Made by a program: the position numbers and the translations under genes. Shown here piece after piece: positions 36,203 to 45,853 of a stretch of DNA of 64,000 bases (position 1 is its first letter; every line of letters starts with the position of its first letter). The notes below the pieces were generated by a model. The model did not search any database. It was not told where the DNA came from and was given only the letters and a program-made list of their open reading frames with translations. Where the stretch lies: NCBI GenBank assembly GCA_011799875.1, contig CM022302.1:54943677-55007676 (forward strand). Reading direction: 5' to 3'. This stretch comes from Thinopyrum elongatum. Its lineage: Eukaryota; Streptophyta; Magnoliopsida; Poales; Poaceae.

Positions 36203-37279
36203 GTGGTTTGTTTTCTTGTTGAAGAGAAGAGACAAACTTGTTGCTGAAAATGCTCCTTGGCAATTTCGATGTACGTACTCACCTACTGTATTTTTGTAGA
36301 GCAACAACACACCCTCACAGCAGTTCACTGAATTACCAGTTCAGACATTAGCAGATGCTTACGTGCCTAGATCGTATTCTTGCATGTTCCTGTCCATTAT
36401 TTATTTGATGAGAGGTGGCGATGGTGCTCGCCGCTGATTAGTCAGACGGCGTCCACCTCCAACAACGCCGGATTGTCGCTCTTTGTTTCTTCTGAACTAA
36501 GCCAGATAAAAGCAGTGGAGCTTTTTGTCGACAAAGGATGGATTTTATTGGCTCAGAATAACGAGCACACACTAACGCCACAACAATAACAGTTAATTTT
36601 GTATGGAGTAATAACAAGTGAAATTGTGATCCATGACAAAATAATTTTATTGTTGACAGTCATCATGCAGATGGGGTTATTTTTGACGGAGATGATGGTG
36701 GCTGATGACATGAATATTGGAAGTCTGGCAGGTGTATCTAGGGCTGGAGATGGTGCTGATTGACGCTGTGCTATGACTACAGTTGATCGGCAAAATCGTT
36801 ATCTAAAATTGGCATGGAATTTATCTTGTGTGGCTTGACAGACAATGATCAGTGCGTCTGTCAGATAACGTAGCTAGATCAGTAAAGAACATTTAGTTTC
36901 TGTACAGTCAATAGATCAAATTTTCTCTACGTACGAAGTCAGAGTGATTGTGCTCTTGTTGTGCTACTTGTTTATGGTGTAGTCAAGACGATCTTTTTGT
37001 GTTATCTTCTGTTCTGTTTGTGCTTTGTCAATCTGTTTTATAGTGTATTTATTTGAGCTGAGCTCGTTGATAAATGAAGCTTGCATCTTTGTATCCATGG
37101 GAATATGATCCATCGCTAATTGATGCAAGGAGGGCGACCGTGACAAACATTTAGTGGCATTGGATTTGACCCATGGGAATATGATCCATCGCTAATTGAA
37201 AGGCAAGCCTATGCAGTGGCGGAACTAGCAGTGGCTATGTCTGGGGCTGAACAACGAGCTATCGTGATTTTTTGTACTT
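36203..37279. other. Unassigned sequence downstream of the LINE
   Basis: Present in three copies in this window (also ~800-1,870 and ~5,470-6,538). No ORF survives in all copies and no RNA gene is recognised. Two near-identical short segments at ~37,090 and ~37,170 (GGGAATATGATCCATCGCTAATTGA) form a local direct duplication. Confidence 0.5.
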
Positions 37280-37421
37280 TGTATGAAAAGTCAAAGCCAT
37301 AAAACAACCACAGTACAGACTTCATTAACCAAAAACCTACCATAATACATTTGGGCTACACTTTGCACCGAACGCAACCTATGACAGTGACAAAAAACAC
37401 TGGAAGTTTTTTGAACCTCGT
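37280..37421 (+). repeat. Inverted flank of the GC-rich ORF, left arm
   Basis: The complement of this ~140 bp matches 38,112-38,160 (CAAAAACTTTCAGTGTTTTTG, ACTGTCATGAGTTG) and then 38,590-38,685 (AAGTGTAGCCAAAATGTATTG, TGTGGTGGTTTTATGG). The right arm is interrupted by ~430 bp. Confidence 0.7.
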
Positions 37422-38120
37422 TTTGACTTGGGGCATATAACGTCTGGATCTGGAGGCGGCGCGAGTGCGCGCGCACAGCCATTGGATCTCGATCCGAGTG
37501 AGGGATCTGAAGCTCCCGTACTCATACAAGACGCAACAGCAGTTCGCTCGCTGAGCCGTACCCCAGCAGCCGGTGCAGGCTGTGGTTGTGTGGCCGTGCC
37601 GCTGTCTCCTCCCTGCCACGAAGTCTTCGATGAACGAGAATATGTCCGGCCGCCCGCTGCCGGTGGCGAGAGGAGCCGGCTGTGCTCCACTGGTCGACGG
37701 GCTTCTTCCTTTCCGGATCGCAGTAGCAGTAGCAGAGGACGGGCGAGCAGGCGCTGAACCGCGGGTTGCGTACGTTACTGCTCGCGACGGTGAAGCCGGC
37801 GCGACCAACGCCACCACCTCGGCCAGCCCCACGCGGTAACTCGCCGGCCCCTGTTTCGTGCAGTATGGGCTCGCGTAGTCGCGTCCATGTCGGCGAACGC
37901 GCAGTTCGGCAAGCCCATTGCGCCGTGGGAGGCTCTGGCTTGGACGCCGGCCATGGAGGTCGTGTTGAGCTTCGGATGGGTGGACCACCTCCAGGGGAGT
38001 GCACGAGAGCTGTTCGCTGTAACGCGTAAGAGAGAGAACAGACGAAGTTAACGGCCGTTTCCCTGCGCGGTCAGTTCCATCGCCATGTGGGCAATTTGCC
38101 ACATCAAAAGGACGTTCCAA
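37356..38120 (-). CDS. GC-rich ORF of unknown function (254 codons)
   Basis: A GC-rich island (37,430-38,065) sits in AT-rich DNA and is enclosed by inverted flanks. The longest frame runs on the minus strand and includes GRPDIFSFIEDFVAG, but other frames are also open, and the plus strand has RIAVAVAEDGRAGAEPRVAY (37,700 region), which looks equally protein-like. No domain is recognised on either strand. It may be a captured gene fragment carried by a fold-back or Pack-type element; I cannot say which strand, if any, is coding. Confidence 0.3.
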   Translation of the reverse strand: MERPFDVANCPHGDGTDRAGKRPLTSSVLSLTRYSEQLSCTPLEVVHPSEAQHDLHGRRPSQSLPRRNGLAELRVRRHGRDYASPYCTKQGPASYRVGLAEVVALVAPASPSRAVTYATRGSAPARPSSATATAIRKGRSPSTSGAQPAPLATGSGRPDIFSFIEDFVAGRRQRHGHTTTACTGCWGTAQRANCCCVLYEYGSFRSLTRIEIQWLCARTRAASRSRRYMPQVKTRFKKLPVFFVTVIGCVRCKV

Positions 38121-38589
38121 AAACTTTCAGTGTTTTTGCTACTGTCATGAGTTGTATCCGGTTGTAACCCACTATCTATTTTTCCTCTTCATACAACTAT
38201 GCCATATCATCAAGTCATGCATGTGGTTATAAGTTATAATTTGTTGTGCACTCATCTATTCATGCAACCATGCCACCTCAGCAATCATGCATGGATTTGT
38301 TTCACTATTTTTTTATGCACAACATAGACTATCACAGTTGGACGCTTGGTGTGAATATATGCTGGTCATGTTACTCACTTTTGTTAAAAATGGTATCCTG
38401 TTTGACTTCAACAACCCAATAGATTTCTCTTTTGATATAACATTTGATGGCATGCTTCATATACTTTATTGTTTTCAAAATATGTCCCAATAAATTTATT
38501 TTTACAATAGTTTTAGGCTTTTAACATCTATTTATGCATCGGTTTTACCAAGGATCCCACAGCAACGTGCGGGGTATCATCTAGTCCAG

Positions 38590-38685
38590 TGGAAAGTGTA
38601 GCCAAAATGTATTGTGGTGTCTTTTATTTTATTTTGCTAATGATGCATGTATTGTGGTGGTTTTATGGATCTGAATCTTGTATAA
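38590..38685 (+). repeat. Inverted flank of the GC-rich ORF, outer right arm
   Basis: Complements 37,280-37,368. Together with 38,112-38,160 it forms the right-hand inverted flank. The inserted 38,163-38,585 has no ORF or recognised repeat. Confidence 0.65.
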
Positions 38686-39517
38686 AAGAATTTCAAGGGA
38701 TTCTACTTATAAACTTGGCTGAGCTACCCGCCATTCTGGAGCAAGCACCTCAGTGAATTTCACCGTGTAAGCCGTGTGATTTTTGTACTGCCGTACGATT
38801 TTATCTACTGGCGAGCGTTGTACCGTTCCTTCGTGTTGCCTCTCCAGGTAGATGATGGGTGGACCTTCTTGTAAGTGATAGAGAACAACAGTAAAATGAC
38901 ATTTTGCATCGCCTTTTAACCATAACCTCACATTGTTCTTATACCAGATAACATAAAGCCCACACGTATAATTTGCATGCTAATAGTGCTATTATCATGT
39001 GAAAAATATCATAAAATGACGTGTACATATGTTTTTTCTTTCCTATTATAAGCGTATGAGGATCATGGATGTATTCTCTCCTGGCGAAAATCCATAGTCT
39101 TTCCTTCTGGCTTGATTAGGTAGAGTTGACGTCTAAATTTTTGTTACCTTTTCTAAGGTGTTGGTTCGAATATCCGCTTCACGATGATAGCCTTTGGTTA
39201 GACCAGTCAACATCGATGCAAGTTTGGTTGTTCCTTATTGAGGACGTTGTCGTGGAGTGTTGCAACATTTATCTGCTGATGTGTTATCGTAGGTTAGGTG
39301 GAATGATTTGGGCATACTGTCGCGATTCATGTGCTCAATGAATTGCCTAAAGTTTGTTTTCCTCTTGTTATGCCTTCCCCTTCCAGTTCTGCCAACGGTG
39401 AAGTCGCTTTTTCACCGGGAAGAGCGCACATTAGCTAGTGGAGCCATTTCATACCTTTTTTTGCTTCCCGTGCATTCCGATTTTGCCAGGTTTCCCGCTA
39501 GGCCACGCCCTCATGAA

Positions 39518-39524
39518 TATATAG
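39518..39524 (+). promoter_or_regulatory. TATA-like box, copy B
   Basis: TATATAG in CATGAATATATAGCCTGGTCC, ~137 bp upstream of the ATG at 39,661. Position and surroundings are conserved with 29,503, while flanking bases have diverged. Confidence 0.5.
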
Positions 39525-39660
39525 CCTGGTCCATTCCTTCACGCCGACACCCCTATTCATGTATCTTTCATGTTCACCTGCGAGTACCCATCCCACCCCC
39601 TTCCGCCACCACTTTAGCCCGCATCTTCCCCATCACCGCCAGACTCACCATCCATCGGCC

Positions 39661-40050
39661 ATGCCGCGGTGGATGGCCCATCCATCACCCGTCGAGATCG
39701 AAGAGGACCGCGCTGAGACGGAGTTCTCAGAGAGGTCTTGGGAATTCTTCGACTGTGTCAAGGAGGACGTGCTCCATAAGGCTGAATTAGCCTTTGGGCC
39801 GCACCGCCTTCCCGCCGCCCACTACTACCTAGACTGTATATTGGACGCAACCTACGCAGAAAAAGGCATCGCATTGATGGAGCGCTTCAAAGTGGTCGCC
39901 AAGAGCCGCATCGATGATGCACAGAAGTTCATAGACCGTGACGACAAAATGGAAGCCGCCCAAGCCCGCATGAGTGGTCACTTTCAAACGGAGGAAGAAC
40001 CGAGCTTGATGGGACGAAATCTATGTTTTCAAAGCTTTAAATCGTTTTAG
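39661..40050 (+). CDS. Hypothetical 129-aa acidic protein
   Basis: An intact frame starts MPRWMAHPSPVEIEEDR and ends LMGRNLCFQSFKSF. I chose the ATG at 39,661 because homology with the broken paralogue begins there; an upstream in-frame ATG at 39,559 would add ~34 low-complexity residues. The sequence is rich in Glu, Lys and Ala, with a likely helical middle (KEDVLHKAELAFGPHR, EKGIALMERFKVVAKSRIDDAQKF). No signal peptide, membrane segment or recognised domain. A TATA-like box lies 137 bp upstream. It could be a real small gene or cargo of a DNA element, since GTTGCTCTAACA sequences of the type seen at element ends occur downstream (40,307). Confidence 0.45.
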   Translation: MPRWMAHPSPVEIEEDRAETEFSERSWEFFDCVKEDVLHKAELAFGPHRLPAAHYYLDCILDATYAEKGIALMERFKVVAKSRIDDAQKFIDRDDKMEAAQARMSGHFQTEEEPSLMGRNLCFQSFKSF

Positions 40051-40870
40051 AGGTTATTATTAATTACATTGTTGAAATCATAGTAAAAGAACAATGTTGA
40101 AATCAAGTTCCAAGCCTCAATTGTTGTTCGATGAGATGGGCATGAAATAGATAGTGTTAAGCCATTGAAAAAGGGGACCCACATGAAGGAACATCTTGGA
40201 GACTGCTATGGCGATTCAATGTTTGCACGTCCCCTTTGCATTCTGTAAAGCATTTTGGAGTGCTCAATATGCATTATGGAGGCCGCGGATACGGCGACTC
40301 TGTTAAAGTTGCTCTAACAAGAGTCAATACTATTTATTGGAGTAGCCACAGTTTGCAGGAAAAAAAAGTTATACTTATTCATATCTTTTATGTCTGTCCT
40401 CTCATTAGCCATGCCATGCTCGTTGTTGATAAATAGATGGTTCCTCCAAGTAGCATGATAATGATACAGGCAGTGCTAGAGTCCGTCTCCTGCTAAGAGA
40501 AGAACACAAAAAGAGTCCAGTAGGTGGTAGTGATCATCTGGCGGGAACGACACAACATATTCTTTGATTTCAGCGAGGTGTTGGCGCATGCCCCAGAGTC
40601 ATCGAGTACTTTCCAACAGCACGATGAAGCTGCCCATGGCTGCCTCTCTTTAGCGCTGCTAGCAGGTGCTTTTGGACAAAGCAACACGCATGTACTAATG
40701 AGAAGCTTCTCGATCAATCTTCTGGCGACCGGATGCGTCCATACGCAGATCGATTCCTATCTGCCGGCTGGACGAGATTGGTTGCAAAACATGATATGCT
40801 TGTCGTGCCTAGTTTCTTTATTACCTTCGATCTAGATTTTACATGGGGGATTTGTAGCAGCTAGGAACTA

Positions 40871-41160
40871 TGTAGGGGTCCCCCCCAAAAAAAAAGAGGA
40901 ACTATGTAGAGGGCTTAAAATGCACCCTTTATTGAAAAAATGTACAAGCAGCTTGCTATGAACCAGACTTATAGCCGATGTCATATCCGCGCCCATCGTG
41001 AAGCCCATATGTGTGGCTGCATTGTTTTTTTATACAAGAAAAGAGGGCAGTAGTTAAGCGAGCTGACAGTCAGTAATGTGCAAGCCAATTTACTTAGATA
41101 AATACCGAAAGGTACCAAAAATCAGGTCACCCATGGTAACAAACATATAGCCACTCCGGA
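40871..41160. other. Intergenic, no gene seen
   Basis: AT-rich sequence with a short duplication of AGGAACTATGTAG (40,864 and 40,899). Nothing else recognised. Confidence 0.5.
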
Positions 41161-41830
41161 GATTGCAACCGCTGTCGCTCCCTCCCTCGCCGTCTTCGGA
41201 GGAGGCCGCCGGGCTAACCCTTGCGTCGGATGATGGCCGCGAAGACGTGTGCTGCCTCACCTTGGTGCCTACAACCCGTCAGTGTCTAGGTCCAAGGTCC
41301 CGGAGCCGCCATCTCTTTTTTCGGTCGGTGTGTGCTGACCCTTCGACGGCTTCTCGCACTCGTAGCTGCCATGGGGAGGTAACAGATGGATCCGACGTGG
41401 ATGGTACAGCTAGGCGTCGGCGGCGCCACAAACTGATCTACCTTGCTCAAGATCCGGTCATGTCGGCCCCTTGGCCGACAGGTCTGGGCAGGTCTATCTC
41501 CGGTGAGATTGTAATCAGTGGTGATGTGCTCTATTGTCGGTGTTGGTCCATGTGGTGTCCACTCCTGCCTGCGGTGGCGGTCTTGCTATGAATTATGGGG
41601 CCACCGAAAGATCTTTGCGAGGGTTCAAATTTTCATATCTGGTGGTTGCCTTGGAGGTGAGATGCAATCTATGGGCGACGACTTGACGCAGAGGATATGA
41701 TTGTGCAGCCGCGGCGATCAATTTTCTAGCCGAAAGCATGGAGTTGCTAGGTCGCAGAAAAATAGTGGCAACAACACATGATTGGCATTGCAGTACAGTG
41801 ACTATTTCTTTATACATGATATTTTCAATA
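41161..41830 (+). mobile_element. LINE-like non-autonomous repeat, fragment
   Basis: GC-rich first part, then a segment (41,590-41,800: GGCCACCGAAAGATC, GGTGGTTG, CAACAACACA) homologous to 55,600-55,790. No intact frame. It lacks the tail seen in the 56.2-kb relative, so it is truncated. Confidence 0.6.
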
Positions 41831-41845
41831 ATATCTGTTGCATCC

Positions 41846-42110
41846 TGTCACCCTTAGTCGTAAATAATAGCACGCATGAGCAATAAAATTAGAGATGCAT
41901 TATCAATCAAAATCAAGCCTAATTCTCACAGTTTAAATGGTACTAACCTAAGCATCTTCATTGTACTGTGTTGACATTGATGCTCACATTTTCGTGGATT
42001 TATCGTGTAACCCATAGTCATGAAAAATAGCATGCGTGAGATATTAGAGATCAATTATCAATCAAAATCAAGCCTAATTCTCACAGTCTAAACAGTACTA
42101 ACCTAGATAT
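41846..42110 (+). repeat. Tandem duplication, ~160-bp unit
   Basis: ATTATCAATCAAAATCAAGCC and CTAATTCTCACAGT followed by a shared flank occur at 41,898 and 42,055. The two units are ~157 bp apart and diverged. Confidence 0.8.
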
Positions 42111-42289
42111 TCTAAGGCACATAATTTTCTTTGATTTGCTTATCCTATGGTGTCCTGCATAAAAAGTTGCTAGGCATCGCATCATATAATTAACCTAACT
42201 TTGTATAGAAGGTAGAATTAGCCCAAAAAATGCTATGCTTTGTACTACTCACATGGTCGTATGGGTAGGGTGTGCGTACGTGCGGTCAA

Positions 42290-43240
42290 ATAGGTTTGTG
42301 AAACTGAGCATATATGTTGTATTGTGTTGGCGCTGATGTTTGCGTTTTCCTGAATTTATTTCAGACTATCTGGTGATATTTGTTTAGTGGCAGGAGATGT
42401 TCCTGTCGACTACAAAGACGTCTGTTTTGACTTTGTCAATCTCACTAATCAAGATATTGTATCTACTCAGTGTCTCGAAGGTTTTCGAGTAGGGTGCATG
42501 TGTATGTGTTCTCAGGGGTGAGTGTATGTGCTATATATATGTGAGCATCTGTGTTGTACTGTGTTAAATAACGGTAGCAAAAACCAAAGGAAAAAACCTA
42601 ATAGTGACCTAAATAAGTAAACAACACGTGTCAACTCATATGGGTTTGTGAAACTGAGTATATGTGTTGTACTGTGTTGATAATGGTGTTCGAATTTATT
42701 TCAGACTGGTGATATTCGTTCAGTGGCAAGAGATGTTCATGTCGACTATGAAGACATCTGTTGTGACTTCGTCAATCTCAAGATAGACGTTCATGTCGAC
42801 TATGAAGACATTTGTTGTGACTTCATCAATCTCAAGATATTGTACCGGCTTAGTATCTCGAAGGTTTTCGGGTAGGGCGCACGTGTACGTGTTCTTAAGG
42901 GTGAGTGTATGTGTGTATATGTGAACACGTGTCAGTTCATATGGGTTTGTGAAACTAAGCATATGTGTTGTACTATGTTGGCAACGGTGCTGATATTCAT
43001 TCAGTGGAAGAAGGCGTTCCTGTCGACTATGAAGACGTCTGTTGTGACTTCGTCAATCTTAAGATATTGTACCGACTCAGTATCTCAGAGGTTTCAGGTA
43101 GGACGCACGTGTATGTGTTCTTAGGGGTGAGTATATGTGCGTATATATGAGCAACAACCTTTTGCTGTGTTAAATAATGGTAGCAAATACCAAAGAAAAA
43201 ACCTAGTAGTGAACTAAAAAACCACCGCGTGTCAGCTTGA
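42290..43240 (+). repeat. Three tandem copies of a ~300-350-bp unit
   Basis: Units begin near 42,290, 42,644 and 42,946. Each has GTTTGTGAAACT, TTGTACTGTGTTG, GTTC.TGTCGACTA, GACTTCGTCAATCT and a TG-rich tail (GTGTATGTGTTCTCAGGGGTG). The middle copy has an inner ~60-bp duplication (GACTATGAAGACATCTGTTG twice). Wording resembles the 3' tails of Triticeae LINE-type repeats, by recollection. Confidence 0.8.
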
Positions 43241-43714
43241 AATGCACTCACACAAGTACCTCAAACGCATGTGAGCAGCCCTATACAGTAAAAGAAGTAA
43301 AAGAAAAAACAGCTGGCTTAGCAGGTAATACGTGTCAATTAGATAATATAAAAACATGGCAATCGGCTGAAAGCTCATGCCCACAACGGCAAACGCACGC
43401 GAGGCGCTGTGGCTTAGCCACTTTAATTTCTGTATATATATATATTACGTAAAGCCGACATGTGATTATCTAACACGTGGGTTCCCTCCATGTTCAAGTC
43501 TTGGTTAGTGTCTACGCCGCCCCCTTGTCTTTCTTTCGTCTGATGTGGTTGCTTTTACGCTTTTACAATGTTTGCTGCATTGCGTGCCCCCTCGTCATCT
43601 TCTCCATATCACTGGTACTGCTTCTATATCCGTCCCTCATTTGAACATGCTATGGCAAAAATGGTGACCGCCGGAAGTGGACCCAAAGTCCTTAGCTGGA
43701 GGTTACAACACCTT
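43241..43714. other. Intergenic, no gene seen
   Basis: Contains a short TA microsatellite at 43,431-43,445. No coding signal is supported. Confidence 0.5.
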
Positions 43715-44279
43715 AGTGCATCTCCAACAGCAATCCGTAAATTTTCTCTCGCATCCGTCCGCAGACAGATGGGGACCAGTCCGCGGCCACGGATGCGGGA
43801 GGACGCGATTCAACTGTAGCCGCATACATTTCAAACTCTTTTTTTATAAACCGGATGAAATTTATGCAAACTCGGCTGGATTTCATGTAAACATGACGGA
43901 TTTCATACAAACCAGACGAAAACGATTACATTTTGGACATATTTTCAACTAAAAAGGAAACTGGACTAGTCTACGGCCGGCACGGAGGGCCACCAACGTC
44001 GTCCCCATGACCGGCAGCGGTGAGCCCCGGAGGTATATGCTTCCGCGCAAAGGATAGCTTGCTTCCCTACCGCTTATCGGAGTGGAACCGCCGCCAGATG
44101 CTTCAGCCGGAGGGGAACGATCCCTACGCTGCACGGACCAAAGTTGGATCTCGGGTAAGGGGACAACGGTGGCCTGCGAGAGGGCAAGACACCGGCTGTG
44201 TATGCCGCCGTGCTGGGATGGAGCAATTCGCCACTCCTCCTCGAGATGGCTTGGAGCGGCGAGTTGTTGAACCACGCGC
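43715..44279. mobile_element. Left part of a GC-rich DNA-transposon-like element split by the LTR element
   Basis: Starts near AGTGCATCTCCAACAGC, a terminal style of grass DNA elements, followed by CG-rich sequence. It is continuous with 52,217 once the LTR element and one TSD copy are removed. Frames on the minus strand run across the junction but encode nothing I recognise. Confidence 0.45.
44275..44279. repeat. Target-site duplication, left (CGCGC)
   Basis: CGCGC directly precedes the LTR at 44,280 and is repeated at 52,212-52,216. Confidence 0.9.
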
Positions 44280-45838
44280 TGATGCGGCTTGAAACTGTGT
44301 CGGAATTTCCCCAAAGAGGAAAGGATGATGCAGTACAGTTACGGAAAGTATTTTTCTCAGTTATAAAACCAAGGTATCAATCCAGTAGGAGGACCAAGCA
44401 ACAATATGTAAACGGTACCTGTACACAAAGAACAAATCCTCGCAACCCAACGCGTAAGAGGGGTTGTCAATCCCTCCTCGGTAAAAAGATAGATTATTTT
44501 GTATATGTTTGGATAAATAGATCTGAATAAAACGCAAAATAAAAGATGCAAATAAAAAGTGCAGCAAAGTATTTTTGGATTTTTGGAATAGTAGATCTGA
44601 AAACAAATGTGATGAAAAATAGATCGGAAAGCAATATGATAAAAGATAGACCCGGGGTCCGTAGGTTTCACTAGTGGCTTCTCTCGAGAAAATAGCATAC
44701 GATGGGTAAATAAATTACTGTTTGTCAATTGATAGAAGATCGAGTAATTATGAAACGATATCCAAGGCAATTATCAATATATAGGCATCACGTCCAAGAT
44801 TAGTAGACCAACTCCTGCCTGCATCTACTACTATTACTCCACACATCGACCGCTATCTAGAATGCATCTAGTGTATTAAATTCATGGAGAAACGGAGTAA
44901 TGCAATAAGAACGATGACATGATGTAGACAAGATCTATTCATGTAGGAATAGACCCCATCTTGGTATCCTTAAAATCAATGATAGATGCGTGTCTCGCTG
45001 CCCCTTCTGTCATTGGGAGAGGACACCGCAAGATCGAACCCATCACAAAGCACCTCTTATCATGGCAAAAAAAATCGATCTAGTTGGCCTAACTAAACCA
45101 AAAATTCGAAGAAAAAATACGAGGCTATAAATAATCATGCATATAAAAGATCAAAGAAAACTCAAATAATATTCATGAATATGGATCTGATCATAAACTC
45201 AAAGTTCATCGGATCCCAACAAACACACCGCAAAAAGGTTTATATCAAATAGATCTCCAAGAGACCATTGTATTGAGAAGTAAAAAGAGAGAAGAAGTCA
45301 TTTAACTACTGCCTACGGACCCTTAGGTCTATGGTGGACTACTCACGCATCATCGGAGAGGCACCAATGAGGATGATGAACCCCTTCGTGATGGTGTTAG
45401 ATTGGATCTCGTGGTTCTGGAACTTGCGACGGCTGGAATTGTGTTTCGTTGACTCCCCCAGAGTTTCTGAAATATTTGGAAATTTATAGGGTGAAGAGAC
45501 GGTGCAGGAGACCTCTGTGGACCCCAAGATATATCAGGGCACGCCCTGGTGTATCTTGGGCCCCACGGGCCTCCCCCCAGGTGCTTTCTTGATCCCCAAG
45601 GTGTCTTCTGGTCCAAAAATATCTTCAAAAAGTTTCACTGCGTTTGGACTCCGTTTGGTACTGATATTCTGCGAAGTAAAAAACAAGGAAAAGACAGTAA
45701 CTGGCACTAGGCACTATGTCAATAGGTTAGTCCCAAAAAATGATATAAAGTTGCTATAAAATGATTGTAAAACATCCAAGAATGATAACATAACAGCATG
45801 GAACAATCAAAAATTATATATACGTTGGAGACGTATCA
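44280..45838 (-). repeat. 3' LTR
   Basis: Begins (element sense) TGATACGTCTCCAACG and ends CAAGCCGCATCA, with TG..CA ends. It aligns over its length with 50,641-52,211. Short open frames inside it are not genes. Confidence 0.93.
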
Positions 45839-45853
45839 GCATCCCCAAGCTTA
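45839..45853 (-). other. Polypurine tract
   Basis: In element sense TAAGCTTGGGGATGC sits directly before the 3' LTR, where plus-strand synthesis primes. Confidence 0.75.

Larger units (their letters stand above)
21515..39112 (+). repeat. Right arm of the giant inverted repeat (best-quality copy)
   Basis: This is collinear with the left arm in mirror orientation. Open frames are markedly longer here (LINE RT 356 codons, CACTA ORF 400 codons) than in either other copy, and the sequence runs on without a quality break into 39-64 kb. I treat this arm as the reference for annotation. Confidence 0.92.
39079..40870 (+). repeat. Duplicated gene block, copy B
   Basis: Paralogue of 29,052-30,937, with many substitutions and several small indels; it is a genuine older duplication rather than read noise. 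One clean difference is the absence of ~57 bp after TTTGATTTC at 40,570 relative to 30,548-30,606. Confidence 0.85.

Noticed and set aside
1..39112. A biological giant palindrome (fold-back amplification or large inverted duplication) as the preferred reading
   Set aside because: The third partial copy, one-base indel-rich differences private to each copy, and loss of open frames only left of ~21 kb favour a read artefact. Not fully excluded because of the two left-only segments.
43431..43445. TA microsatellite as a promoter TATA box
   Set aside because: A simple repeat without an associated ORF or conserved position.
44357..44770. 137-codon frame in the left LTR (and 123-codon match at 50,717-51,088)
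   Set aside because: It lies wholly inside the LTR, is present in both LTRs with shifted ends, and shows no domain.
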